Counted from the stretch's first letter, positions 23,300-35,346 are shown. The stretch: 64,000 nucleotides of DNA from Corylus avellana (GCF_901000735.1 NC_081545.1:24893780-24957779), one strand, 5' to 3'. Numbers and translations: made by a program. Notes: generated by a model from the letters alone, not told the origin.

Positions 23300-23430
23300 G
23301 TGTGTAGCAGCACCTTGATAGAGTTCCAGCACAATGAAGAGTTTATTAGTGTTTAGTTATTTACTGGACCAAGGAGTCTATTAATTGCTTTCTTATTTGA
23401 TATCTACGTGGTATCAGAGCCTTTGCAACA
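23300..23430 (+). repeat. Copia-type LTR end and primer-binding site (remnant)
   Basis: TGGTATCAGAGCC at 23409-23421 is a canonical initiator-tRNA primer-binding site. It is followed by ATG TCG AAT TCT CTC (23431), typical of copia gag starts, which soon hits stops. Upstream sequence is presumably the LTR end. In the unit-2 copy the site is mutated to TGGTATCACAGCC (40255). Confidence 0.5.
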
Positions 23431-23552
23431 ATGTCGAATTCTCTCAACTTTATCGTTTAATTGATTGTCTTGTGCTGATTTTCGCTCATCAGCTAGCCAA
23501 TCAAAGCCATGAAACAAATTGAGTGAAATTTAAGAGTTGTTAGTTAAACAAC

Positions 23553-23793
23553 ACCCCATTCCCAAACATTATTCACTTCATTCCTCAAAAAAATCAACAT
23601 CAAAACATTCTCACTTTTATATCACATTATTCACTTTTTTATACCATATCGTTTACTTTTTATTACTATTTAAATAAATAAAAAAAAACTACAAAACAAA
23701 GTTTTTCCACTTTTCAATACTACTTTTTCACTTTTTTGTACTAATTATTACACTCATTTTTTTCCTCACCAAACATAAACAATATTTGGGGAT
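23553..23793. mobile_element. MITE with 10-bp target duplication
   Basis: The flanks are GTTAAACAAC at 23543-23552 and 23794-23803. Ends are imperfect inverted repeats (ACCCCATTCCCAAACATTATT versus CATCCCCAAATATTGTTTAT). The interior is AT-rich and noncoding. A target duplication of 9-11 bp suggests a Mutator-like origin. Copy at 40402-40639. Confidence 0.7.
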
Positions 23794-23974
23794 GTTAAAC
23801 AACCCCTTAGATGAAATATTGTGTGGCCTGAAGGCATTGAAAGAGGATGAAGAATCATTGCTCATCTCTCTAAAAAAATCTTGGGTCCATTGTAAGCCAC
23901 CATCAAGAAATGACTTACAAAGATCCAGAATATCGCGACACCGTCCACAAACCGAGCCATTCACAACCCACAGT

Positions 23975-24215
23975 CCTATGTTAGTTAGTGTTTGAGTCCT
24001 ACATTACTTAGAATCTCTGGTCTATGTTATTTTGTAATTCTTAGATTATAAATAGGAGGTCATAGCAATAGTTTTGATTATGAAAGATTAATAAATAAGT
24101 TGTGGTATTCTCCTGCTCTGAGTCGAATTATTGTGGTCTCTCCTATCCGAAAGCCGAAAGGAGCTATTGAGGTATCTCCTACCCAAAATGAGTTAATATT
24201 ATCCATATATTCATG
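23975..24215 (+). repeat. Copia-like LTR remnant
   Basis: It begins TGTTAGTTAGTGTTTGAGTC, has a TATA-like TATAAATAGGAGG near 24048, then AATAAATAAGTTGTG and TTCTCCTGCTCTGAG, the usual order of promoter, R and U5 in copia LTRs. It may be the 3' LTR of the element whose primer-binding site is at 23409. Copy at about 40821-41060. Confidence 0.45.
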
Positions 24216-24228
24216 TTATTCAGTTGTG

Positions 24229-24405
24229 GGGAGTAATGTTATAAGTCTTTTTAGAGTCATCATAGGCTCCTCCCAAATATGATGTGACTTTTAAAATTAC
24301 CGTTAAATTTGAGATGTGATGTATTGAACTTTGATCTATTGATGATTTTAAAAGTTATATCATATTTAAAATGACTCAAAAAAAACTCTAAAAAGATTAA
24401 CAACA
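24229..24405. mobile_element. Short fold-back MITE, 177 bp
   Basis: It sits between two copies of TTATTCAGTTGTG (24216-24228 and 24406-24418). The arms pair around AAGTCTTTTTAGAGT on the left and ACTCTAAAAAGATT on the right. Copy at 41075-41251. Confidence 0.7.
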
Positions 24406-24419
24406 TTATTCAGTTGTGA

Positions 24420-25433
24420 GTTCCGTCGTACCTCAAGTGTCAACTTCAAGTAAGGGACAATGTCACATGTACGTACTCAAAGTGAGTCCAACCTTGATTA
24501 TCACCGACATTAAGTAAATCAATTAACCAAATATTTAATACAACCTGCGTTGTCATCAGTCTTTTGCTTTCAGTGAAGAGATAAAAATGACTTTAAAATA
24601 ATTTATTAAAGATTTTTTAAAATAATAATAATAATAATAATCCCTTCCTCTCCTGTGCTTTTTCCCACAGAAGTCCCAAAAAATGAAAAGGCATCATCGA
24701 CGAATGCAAACTTGCAAACCCTTTCTCAACCACCAATTATATGCAGTAAAGTAAGAAAACACTCTCATTTTCTAACATCATATGATGACTTTTCTTTTCC
24801 TTAGTTTGCCTGAGAAAAGAAAAAGGTTGATTGCCCTTTTAAGACTCGAGAAGTTGGCTGCATTAATTTGCATCCACCAGTTAAATCTCTTCTTCCACGA
24901 GGCAAATTTCCATTGAAAACGAAACCTGTCTCTTTATACCTATAAACTATCTAAAAGGAATTACATAATTGTTTTTAAGAATGAACAAAGGGGCAACCTA
25001 AACATATTGATTTCAAAGTATTGGGGTTTCAGAAATCTCAACCCAACACTTAAATATTTAACTGAAATGATGGTAGGATTAAGATTCAAATTCGTTATAG
25101 TACCATGTTAAATAACCAATTATTTAAAAAAAATTTAATTAATAAGAAATAAGAAATTTAATTTAACTAATTTTGGAAATTTAAATGGACTTTCTTTCTA
25201 AGGTTAAACGTCAAGATAAAAACAGGAGACGAAAAATTAATAGTCATGTTTTAACCTTCATGATCAAGGAGAAAAAAAAAGTTTCTTTTGTTTCGAAAAA
25301 ATGAATCATATATTTGGCATATCTTAGAACTTATTTGAGACTGCGTTTGAGAAAGACAACTTTTAAGTCAAAAAGCGTTTTGATTATTTTTAAGCTTTTT
25401 GAATCATTAAAAGCGCTTTTAATTTTTTTTTAC

Positions 25434-25476
<43 letters not shown>

Positions 25477-26772
25477 TGAATATTAAATGCACTTTTAAGC
25501 CTCTCAAACAAATACCCACCCTTGGGGTCAACTTTTTTTAAAAAAATTTTTAACTTAAAAAAATAACAAAATTAAAAATTAAAAAAGTTTCTGAAAAAAA
25601 AAATGGTCATTATTATGAATGAAAATACAATTTTTATTTTAAAAAAAAAATACGAAATAAAAGAAGGACCAAAATAAAAATTATTGCTTTAGAAAATTTT
25701 TTATTTTTTAAATTAAAAAATAAGGAAAAAGTTTCTAAAGCAAAATACAGTTTTTATTTTTTTTAAAAAAATACCAAAAAAAAAAATAATAACCAAAATA
25801 AAAATTATTGTTCCAAAAACTTTTTTTTTATTTTTTATTTTTTTATTTTTTAAATTAAAAAATAAGACAAAAGTTAGTCCCATATTGAACAAAATAGTTA
25901 GACCTTTAGCATTTTCGATTTGAAAAAGATTTGTCAAAGGCACCATAGTTTACTTCAAAGTTTCAAAAGTTGGGGATCTACCACCATTAATGTGGTGTGT
26001 CCACGTAGTAGGTAGCACCGAAAGTGTCAACTTTCACACAGTGGCAATATCACATATAACTAAATTTGAGTGCAACCATATTGTTAACTTCCATTTATTA
26101 AATAAATCACTGAGCACGAGAAAGTTAGCACTAATCTCTTGTTACTCAATTTAAATTAGCACTTTTATTCAACTTCTCTTTGTCGTCTTATGGACTGAGC
26201 TTATAACCTTTTAATATTGCTCCCACCAACAAAAGTTATCTGGGTTACTTATTTATTTATTTATTTTAATTTGGTTTTTTCTAGGTTAACTATGTTAGTA
26301 TTTGTGCCTTTTCATACCTTCAGAAGTATTATCAGTTGTTCTTCTTTTATTTCTACAATTAGGATTAATATGCACTCATAAACCATAGCTTAAATGCTTA
26401 ATCTTTATCTATTTTCAAAGTTTATGGGTTTCACCTTTTTGATATTACAATGGCAGCCAAAATATAGCTACTGCTCCACACTCCAGCAATAAGGACCCAT
26501 GCATGTTGCAATTCTGGCCAATGAACCCAGAATTGGCCCCCCAGTTGGTGGATTACTGGGTCTTCATTGGTGAACATGACAATTTCCATCATCTACAGAA
26601 AAAGGTTTAGACTTTAATCCACCATAAAATATATTCCCAGGAAAAGAACAAAAAAGTTTGTGAAAGGATTAATGAAGGAAGAGAAAGGTAAGTGGCTGAA
26701 GCTTTACCCATTGGTTAAATCTCTACTCTTCCACAAAGTTTTCGCACCAGACATAATTTCACTACTTTCAAA
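24420..26772. other. AT-rich spacer, no gene; one hAT-like AT-rich repeat
   Basis: No supported coding region. 25330-25520 has the repeat phrases GAGACTGCGTTTGAG, AAAAGCGTTTTGA, AAAAGCGCTTTTAA and a (TA)n run (25437-25468). 25540-25900 is A/T homopolymer-rich. The segment is repeated at 60082-62313, where 60900-61500 is clearly more diverged than its neighbours. Confidence 0.5.
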
Positions 26773-26919
26773 GAATTTCACTACTTTAGAACTGTTATAG
26801 TTATGATCATAATTCGTTGAGCTTCAGTCTAGCGATCGATCTCCTGTCTTGAGATTACCAATTTCCTTGATCTTCGAGTATCAGGCAGGCGTGAGCCCCG
26901 ATATATGGTCTTACGACTA
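26773..26919 (-). pseudogene. Decayed organellar 23S rRNA fragment
   Basis: On the minus strand I read AGTCGTAAGACCATATATC, GGGGCTCACGCCTGCC, GATCAAGGAAATTGGTAATC, then ATAACTATAACAGTTCTAAA and GTAGTGAAATTC. This is the order of the conserved large-subunit rRNA region around CGUAACUAUAACGGUCCUAAGG-UAGCGAAAUUCC, with many G-to-A and C-to-T changes. The wording fits plastid rrn23 best; mitochondrial 26S is the alternative. It is about 147 bp, with a nearby partial repeat of GAATTTCACTACTTT. It is not functional. Copy at 62314-62460. Confidence 0.65.
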
Positions 26920-27460
26920 TAAATGATAAATTCTGCAATCTAAATAAAATTTCAAAGGAATTACAAAATGGTAACCAAAATGCATTACAACAACAACGAC
27001 AACACATAATTTATTTCCCAATTGTTTCATGATATTATTGGATGCCTACCATGCCCATGGTCCCCAAAAAGACACTGTCCACCTTCCTTCCAACATTATG
27101 GACCACTGCCAATACGTGGTCCTAAGCATTTGATCCATTTGGTGAGGGGAAGGCCAGCACTATTATTACAAACGTACCCTTCATTTGCGTACAAATTTAA
27201 ACCCAGAAATTCCGAGTCCGATTCCTCAACAAAAGAATACAAATCGTAAATGTAAATAACTCTATACTATACAACATGTACAATCTAGTAAAACAACTAC
27301 ATTGTACCAAATCCTCCCCTTTCCTGGCCTTTTTCAAAACTCTAAGAATAACATATAACTATAATAACACTATTAACTGCCTCCTCATAAAAATTTCCTA
27401 TTTTTTTCATTCAATAAATATAAATCTAAAACAATTTATATATATATTTTCTTTCCATTA

Positions 27461-27577
27461 TTACCACTTGAACCCCCACTCCTCTTGCTCCCTGAACCTC
27501 CTGAGCACCCCCTCAATAGCCACATCGAAAGCGTCCTTTATGGTCTCCAACCCCTCCTGGGGTCTGGCATACACTAT
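27461..27577 (-). pseudogene. XLT2: C-terminal stub of an XLT2-type GT47 gene
   Basis: Only the last 38 codons and the stop of the XLT2-type gene remain (VYARPQEGLETIKDAF ... REQEEWGFKW). At 27578 homology to the full genes (50808, 63007) stops after ACACTATC. Sequence homologous to position 2089 starts at about 27580, one extra base apart. The open frame continues 22 codons into unrelated sequence, so a chimeric small frame exists, but it lacks the anchor and catalytic domain. This is the tandem-duplication breakpoint. Confidence 0.9.
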
Positions 27578-28044
27578 CAATCTATGGTGGAAGTGAAAAA
27601 AGGAGGAGGAATGAGGAAAGGGGGTCGACCCCCTCCTTCCCACCCCCCACCCTTTGCTATGTTCTTTCTTTAGGGTTTGACGGCTACCAGGCTATCGCAT
27701 TCTCAGTTTGCACTCCGTGTTTTCTAATTGTCATTAAAATAAGAGGAAAACTTTAGAGATTACTGCCATAAGTCTATAATCTAATTCATATTTTATTCCA
27801 AGGTAAAAGTTGGTAATAAACTTTGACATTTATTGGCTTTTCTATCCCTTGAAAATAATTTCACTATAAAAATAGGCTTAGGGCTTGACCTTAAGTAATT
27901 TTTATTTTTTTTAATGTAATCCGAAAATAAATATTTTTATTTAAATAAGTTATCATTACACCAAAATAATTTATATTTAAACTTCATTGTTTTTTAAAAT
28001 ATTTTTCACTTAGAAAATCACCTATCGGCCTATTTTTACTTTAG

Positions 28045-28075
<31 letters not shown>

Positions 28076-28785
28076 TTAAATTAGCTCTTAATTCTAAAGT
28101 CCTAAATCACTTAAATGGGCTTAAAGACATATTTAACTAGATTGGGCCCATTAAGTAAAAACGCCCCCCATAATCCAACTACAATGGATCAAACACTTGA
28201 TCTAAAATATATTTTACAAAGTTTATGGTATCAATTCAAATCATAACTTTTCTTGAAATTTTAATGAAAAATTAATGTTGTTTGAACCCGCTTTTTACCT
28301 AAAACATATAGTTATGTCATAAATCGGTTTCTCAGATGTTTAGAGGACCTTTATATGGATTTTTCAGCCCTTGTAGGTTCTGCCATGGCCGAAATTTAGG
28401 TCCCCTAAATCAGGTTTTCAAAATAGTTTCAAACAAAAATATAGTTTATAACATTAAAAATCAATTTAACAATGAAAACTCAGGTTTTTATGCATGAATC
28501 TGCTGCAATTATTCTTCATTGAAATCAAGAGGTAAATGTTTCTTCAAGTTCCAATAGGAGTGATTTTCTTGTTCTTAATCAGCAAGAATTGATATCCAAC
28601 AGTTTGCAATTACCTATTTACCAGCAAACACCAAAATGGGAAAAATACCAATATCTGTAAATATCACAAACAGTAAGGACTCTAGTATTCTCTTTACTAT
28701 CATTGATAATGAGTAAACATTACATACCTTACCAGGAAAAGTACCATGAGTAAATTCAAGAGCAAAAGGTAAATACAAGTTGAAA

Positions 28786-31700
28786 TTAGAGCACTAAGAA
28801 TAGAAGCCCTATTATTACATACATGAACCACTTCCAGCTAGAGAGTTGATGAGAAGAAGAAGTATTCTGGCACAAATTAAATCCATACCAAATATCACTG
28901 GGGATATAGGTGTTGTAGGTAAAGGTAACAGCTCTAGTATTATAGCCATAGATTTTCACACCTTCAGGCTTCCAACCATCTGGTCCAGTACGATAAAGAT
29001 ACACATAACAGATCTGGTAGGCGCACGGTCCATATATCTGAAACGTATCTGATGAACATCGTTCAAAGGCCCTCGAAGATGGATCATCCAGCCTTGGTGC
29101 ATAAACCTGATGATTAAATGTTAAAACATTAATCACAAACACCCATTTTTTGTCCTTAAGGTTCATTGATGGGTTTAACAACTCTGTTACTGCAAATATC
29201 TGAAAATATCCTCTTGGACCTAGTTAAACAGATACTTTTCGGAAAACTTTGTTCATTAACACCCATTATTTAAACTTTGGTACTTATTTTTGGCAAAGAA
29301 AATGCATAATTAAAAAGCTAATACCATCCAACTCTATCAGTTCATTTCAAGCTAATAAACTTGGTGTATTTGGGCAATGAAAATACAATTTGGGGGATTC
29401 AGCCCTTCTTTTATGAATAATAATTTTATTGAAAGAAAACCTCGTACACGAATAGTATACAAGAGAGCCAATCACTCTATAGGCTTCTATAATCTAAAAA
29501 TTAATCAGATCTACCAGATCCGATAAGGAAAAATTAAGAACATATTCAACAGCCAAATCCAAAAGTGTTGGGAGAGATCTCAAAAAGAGAACTTTAAAGA
29601 AAGCACATTGGACTCGCAATCCTCAAACAGACGCCTATTCATTTTCTCCAAATGCTCCGCATTAAGGAAGCATGAATAACAATTCAGATTGGCTCTTTTG
29701 GATGTCCCCTCCCCTGGATCTTCTAACAATAAAACAACTCTAGGATGTTGCTAGGCATAGTCAATGAAACCCCAGATAAGTTAAAAACCAAGTGCCAGAG
29801 ATCAATAGTGTATTGGCAATGAATGAGAAGGTATTTATAGTCTCTTCATTCTTTAACAAGAGAGAAACCCCACCTTCTAAGATTGTCAATCATCAGGATT
29901 TTACCATTGTTGTCGATAAGAAGAAAGCAATGTGAGGATCCTTAACCTTCCAAATACTTTTCCAGAAGAACGAACAATACTCTCCTATTTGTAACATTTT
30001 ATAATAGCTCTTCACTTCGAAACCGTGACTGCTAGCTTAAATCCACAACATTCTATCCACTTCCCCCCAGATGGGTTTTCGAGGAGTATAATAAATTGAG
30101 AAAGAAGTTAAGAGATTCTAGCTCCCAATTTTGGATTGCCTAATGAAACTCAGATTCTAATGGATAGAAGAGCTGGAGGGATCCAAGTAGTTTGACACTA
30201 AGGCCTCTTTATTACAAGCTATTGAATAAAGTTATGGAAATGAGTAGTTTAGAGCCACATCTCTGTGGTGCACATCTCCACACTACACGTCATGCCAAAA
30301 ACGAATGTGGGATCCGTCCCCAACCTTGATCCTACAAGATTGGAGAAAGACCCCCAGCCGTTTCTAATATTCCCCTGAAGACTCACCCTATAAGGCCCTC
30401 GAGCTTCCACTGAACTTGAACTCCAGCCCCCTCTCTGAATCTCATACTTTTCAATAATCACATGTCTTCATAAAGAATTCTCCTCTTACCGAAATCTCCA
30501 TAGCCATTTACCAAGAAGAGTTTTGTTGAACAGCTTGAGATTTTTTACTCCCAACCCTCCTTTAGAGATTGGGAAGCAAATAGTCTTCCAATTCGCTACG
30601 TGAAAACTTGGACTCCCCACTTGGACCATCCCAAAGAAAGTCTTTCTAAAGACGCTTCAATCTCCTAGCAATGCCAGGTGGTAATGGGAAGAGGGATAAG
30701 AAGTACATAGGAAGACTGGATAATGTACTCTTAATAAGAGTAAGTTGCCCTCCCTTGGACACGTAGACTTCTTCCAACTAGCCAACATTTTTTCCATTTT
30801 CTCAACTACCATCCCAAATAGCTTTTGACTTATCTGAAATGGCCTCAAAACACATTAGAATGTGACCAAAATAATGGATTTGATCAATACTTGTATCGCA
30901 CATAATAAGTATTTCATCTACGAATAGAAGATGGGATATTTTCAGGGGGGTAGCGCTAAGGATGTACACCCAAAATCTTAATAAATAACCCCTGACCATC
31001 ACTCTAGAGAACATTCTAATGAGAGCATCCATAACAATCACAGAGAGAGTGGGTGAGAGATGGTCCCCTTGGCAAAGGCCTCAAGAACTACCAAAGAAAC
31101 CATACGGGCTACTGTTCATCAAGATGGAAAACAAGGTCGAGAAAAAAAATACAAGCAGTTATCCATTTCCTCCATTTAGTACCAAACCCACTAGCCCTCA
31201 TGAGGTAGGAGAGGAACTTTCAATTGACACGGTCAGAATCCTTTTCAGGTCCAGCTTGCACGTAACGCCTGGAATTCTCAATCTCAGCCTGCCATCCAGG
31301 CACTCATTATCTACAAGAACTAAGTCTAGAATTTGTCTCTCCCCAATAAAAGCATTCTGGCCATTCGAAATGAGTGATTCATTCCAATAGCAAGAACTTT
31401 GGCCATGATTTTATACACACTCCCCACCAAGATGATAGGTCTGAAATCCCAAACTTCCAACAGTCCGATCTTCTTAGGGATGAGAACAATAAAAGTAGCA
31501 TTGACTATTTTCGAACATCTCATGCTCATGGAAGTAATGAAATATGCGCATGAGATCAACCTTCGCTATAGCCCAGCAAGGAAAAAAAAAAAAAAAAACC
31601 AATAGTGAAGCTGGTAGGGCCCGATGCTTTGTCTCCATCCATACTAAGCAATTCTTGAAGAGGTTCCTCCTTTCGAAACAATCTCTCAAACTAGTCCACT

Positions 31701-33656
31701 TCTGTAGAATCCAAACAGGGAAACTCCAAGCCGTCGTCAATGCAAAAACTGGAGATAAAGTTGTATCTTTTGTGAGAATTAGCAAGGTGACGAAAAAATC
31801 TGGTGTTATGATCCCCTTCTTTTAGCCAGGTTGCCCTAGACATTTGCCTCCAGCTAATTTCTTGCATAAGAGCCACATTCTCCTGACCTATTTTTGCCTT
31901 AGCCCTCCTAACTCTCTCCTCTTCTACCAACAATCTTTCCTCTTCTAAACCATCAAGAACCTGGATCTCCAACAGCAAGGACTTCTTCCTCTCCACTACA
32001 TTACCAAAGGCCTCTTTATGGAGAGGTGCCGGCAGTGATGGAACATCAGCTAGAGATGTGTGGTTCACGGAGATGAACAGTGACAACATATAACACAACA
32101 CCTCAAAAAACCCGCACCATCCCCACTTTTTCTTGCCTTTGGGGAGGAGAATGGGAATGACTCCCCTCTGCCTGCCACCACAGAACTCCTCAATTGCCAA
32201 ATAGTTACCGTGAGAATTGTACCACCTCTGGCACAACAAATGCACCCTGTGAATCTCTGACCTTGTGAACAAACCCCACATTGATATCCAGCCAAACCAC
32301 CACTTCAGCCGCTGCCGACAGCCAAAAAATTCCTCTTCCCAATCATACCAAACAAAGATAGCCTTTCCCCCCCTCAATAATACGTACACAAAGGGTTTTA
32401 CCCCCTAAATTGATGATAGACTCCAACAATTTCAATTCAACGAAGAAGAACCTGCCCATGGTGCCTTCGATACACTAGCAGGTTCAGAAAGGCAGGGAAC
32501 GTGCATCAACCACTCCAACGACTATCAACTGCAACCTTCTATAACACCCACACCAATCCAGCACCAAAGGAACCCAAAAAAACATCAAAAACTCAAAAAC
32601 TCAAGAGGGAGACAGTCAGAGAGGCAACGGCACAAAAGATTCTCAGCAAATATTCTCTAGCCTCAAATTTTCATTACGTCTGAATGAACAGGTGGTCATG
32701 GGGGAAAACCTTTTACACTTTTTTTTACAGATACATGGTGTGTTATTTCATGCACCATCATTATGTGGATGAGCTTTTGTTCTGCTTGCTGTTATGTTCG
32801 GGTAAACAGCTATTTTACATGCTATTGTTCTGCTTCCATCATTTCATGGGCAGAACAAAACCATATGTCACATCCTTTTTTTGGGAGATCCGCCGTTGAA
32901 AAGTCATCATGAACTACGGCCAATTTGAGTTATGGCCTAAAATATCAGGAAAACAATTTTTCAAATTCATTATCTGCAATCTAATCCGCTTTGATCTTTC
33001 TTTTCTTCCTGGAAAGTCTTAAATTTATGAGTATTTTAGCAATCAAATTTTTTTAAAAAAAATATATATTTTAGACTATGTTTTGAAGAGAAAATGCTAA
33101 TACTGACAAAATTAATGGTCAAATTTTATGTTTCTACCTCAAAACAAACATGATTATCCCATTATCTATAATCTAAATGACGAGTTCATCTTAATTTACA
33201 CAATATGTTGAAATTTTGGGTAACAGAGCCAGTGAATTTAAACAAACAAAAAAATGGAAGACATAAAAATTCCTCCTAATAAATCGAGAAACTCGTAATA
33301 AAACGAACCTGATTGCCGTAAGCGTCACCAAAAGAAATACTGATCTGGTCTCGCGTGTTTCTCGGTGAGGAACAGCTTGTTGTGATAACAACCGTGTAAG
33401 AACAGCTTGTTGCACTCTTTCAGAACCAAAAAGGAACAGAAAAGCAAAAAAGAAAACTTTAATTCAAAGAGATAGAGAAAACCCAAATACAAAAGTCAAA
33501 AAAAAAAAAAAAAAAGAATCTTTGGATGAAACACTCAACCTGGAGATAGCTTATGTTGAAGGATTTGGCAGCTTGGGGCTGCAAGCCGGAAGATTTGGCT
33601 TCTGAGAGGATAAAGATGAAGGCGAGCTGGAGCAGAAAAATAAGTGCTTTGATCAT
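28786..33656 (-). CDS. ATS3: ATS3-like protein, second copy, three exons
   Basis: Exons 33540-33656, 33309-33416 and 28786-29106 have the same splice sites as the first copy and give 181 aa. Compared with 3288-8167 I read L6I, Y59N, S124G and A157T. Y59N changes the RYTRDQ motif, one of the most recognisable parts of the family, to RNTRDQ, and may be the more damaging change. Signal peptide, PLAT region and hydrophobic C-tail are retained. A TATATA at 33752-33757 lies 96 nt upstream of the ATG. Intron 2 holds the duplicated LINE remnant. The frame is open, so I call it a gene, with reduced certainty about function. Confidence 0.8.
29392..32500 (-). mobile_element. L1-type LINE remnant in ATS3 intron 2, unit 2
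   Basis: It is collinear with 3901-7100, with the same order of RT and ORF1-like pieces (31691-32389, 31326-31559, 30657-30848, 30249-30461) and more frameshifts. It keeps about 30 bp near 29646-29680 (CTCCAAATGCTCCGCATTAA) that unit 1 lost, and lacks unit 1's 33-bp duplication. Confidence 0.78.
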
Positions 33657-33889
33657 TTTTTTTTCCCCTTGAAAATGGCACCTGGGAATTGGGATTTGGA
33701 AATCAAATAGCCACAAAAGGCATGTGGATGACTTGAACAAGACGCAGACGCTATATACCATTATTTTCTTTTACATTTTTTAAGAGTAATTCACTTATAA
33801 TTTATGAATATACGACAAAATAAATAATTTTCATACGAAGGAAGAAGGAAGAAGGTCGAATCTGTCATTTGGAGGACTGTTTTATATAT

Positions 33890-34560
33890 ATATATATATA
33901 ATTTAACATTTTAATGTTCAAAAAGTGATAAAGTAACTCATAAGCTATCATCCAGTTGCAATTTATTTAGTCACTCCGTTAGTCATTACAGTCAAATAAG
34001 ATGAAAAATTCAATATTAGGTCGTTTTGACAAAGTTAAGTTACTAAAATATCATTTTGAGAAAAAAAATCAATTTAAAAAATACTCTCCAAAACGACGTC
34101 ATTTTGAGAAAAAGAAAAAAAAACGGTGGTTTAGAGTTGGCTTGCCGGCCACCCCAAAGGCCATGGGGGTGGTCAACAAGCCACCACCAGGCCATGGGGG
34201 TGGCTGCCCGTGTGGCTGGGCGGCCATTCCACAGGCTTGGGGGTGGCTGGCCGACCACCCCAATGGGGTGGCCGTTGAGCCACCCCTAATTCACCCTTTT
34301 TTTATTCGCGGCGATTCAGTTTTTTGGTACATTTTAAATTGATATATATATATAACCATATATATATATGCTCTTTCTCTCATTATTTTGAAAATGGCGT
34401 TTAATAATTAACCGAAAATAATGTTGTTTTCGTTTTAAATCACATTTGTGAGGGTTGGTAATAGAATTCATTTAGAATTGTAACTTTTTGGTACTTTAAA
34501 GAACTACTTTATCACTTTTTAAACATTAAAGAGCTAAAATAAAAATAACTAATATATATA
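33890..34560. repeat. Fold-back element with GC-rich core, unit 2
   Basis: Counterpart of 8435-8990. The GC core (about 34130-34290) has different numbers and order of the GGCCACCCCA / GGCCATGGGGGTGG units, and the right arm is rearranged with (TA)n insertions. The core therefore evolves faster than its surroundings. Confidence 0.65.
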
Positions 34561-34848
34561 TATATAAAAGTTCAATACGTGGCTACCATTTGAAAAAAAC
34601 GTGAAATGCGTCGGAAAAGAGTTGGGTATTGTATACTTGAAAATGACTTGTACTTGAAGACTCTCGTTTGCATCGACGATAGAATGTAAATCAATAAATT
34701 TTCGCTTTCTTTTATATTTTATTTTGATGTTTATTAGTTAATTAATGTGGGAGTGCCTTTTTTTTTTTTTTTTTTTTAAAGAGATGATTATCATTGATGA
34801 AAAAATCAGAAGGTGGAGTAAAAAAAGCTCCATCAACAATCAAGAGAT

Positions 34849-34890
34849 AGTCTCTCTTCTCCCTCTTGTGCGGACATACCAAAAAAAAAA
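34849..34890 (+). mobile_element. 5'-truncated SINE insertion, 42 bp
   Basis: The SINE tail phrase CTCCCTCTTGTGCGGACATA plus poly(A) lies between two copies of the 13-bp ACAATCAAGAGAT (34836-34848 and 34891-34903). Unit 1 has the uninterrupted site at 9546-9558. The inverted copy has the same insertion at 49643-49684. Confidence 0.85.
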
Positions 34891-34959
34891 ACAATCAAGA
34901 GATGGAGCTACTTGCTTCATCAATACAATATCACTAATACAATTTAGAGAATGATCCAT

Positions 34960-35346
34960 CTATATCCTATCACTGGCATTTGTAGTAGTCGTCTTTGCAA
35001 ATTTGTGTGCCGCATCATTGGCTTCATGGTGGACAAAACCGCATCTCCACCTTGGGAACGTATGCAAAATAAGACGCGTATCCTCGACAATGTGACCAAA
35101 CCAACTCCAAGTGCTCATCTTTGAGTTCAAAGCATCCACTATGAGTTTCACATCACCTTTCAAAAAAAGATGTAGGATGCCCAGGTCTCTACGCAGACAT
35201 GCTGCATGAAAAGAAGCAAGAGCTTCTCCCGTCGTTGGCTCAAAAAGACTTAGTCTAGTCTTGCTTATCCCTGCAATAACCCGCCTCCTATTCTCTTGTA
35301 CAACAACTCCTATCCCCATTATTCCACAAGCTAAGTAACACTTCAA
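34960..35346 (-). pseudogene. RNase H-like retroelement remnant, unit 2
   Basis: Same 128-codon frame as 9615-10001 with a handful of substitutions, including the restored-looking HEANDAAH for RKTNDAAH. It lies 357 bp downstream of the GT47 gene. Retroelement fossil carried with the duplication. Confidence 0.6.

Larger units (their letters stand above)
2089..27578. repeat. Tandem duplication unit 1 (about 25.5 kb)
   Basis: From ATCTATGGTGGAAGTG at about 2088 onward the sequence is collinear with 27580 onward: ATS3 exons, LINE remnant, fold-back element, RNase H remnant, GT47 gene and promoter. Its right part (21474-25320) is collinear with 38279-42165, and 24504-27578 is collinear with 60082-63118. 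Divergence by eye ranges from near zero around the GT47 gene to several percent in the spacers. Unit 1 ends inside the C-terminal codons of an XLT2-type gene. Confidence 0.88.

Noticed and set aside
23728..23995. Overlapping 69-78 codon frames conserved between units 1 and 2
   Set aside because: They lie across a MITE end and copia remnant, and conservation is explained by duplication.
27461..27643. A 60-codon chimeric frame at the duplication junction as a new gene
   Set aside because: It lacks promoter, anchor and catalytic domain. Listed as a pseudogene stub only.
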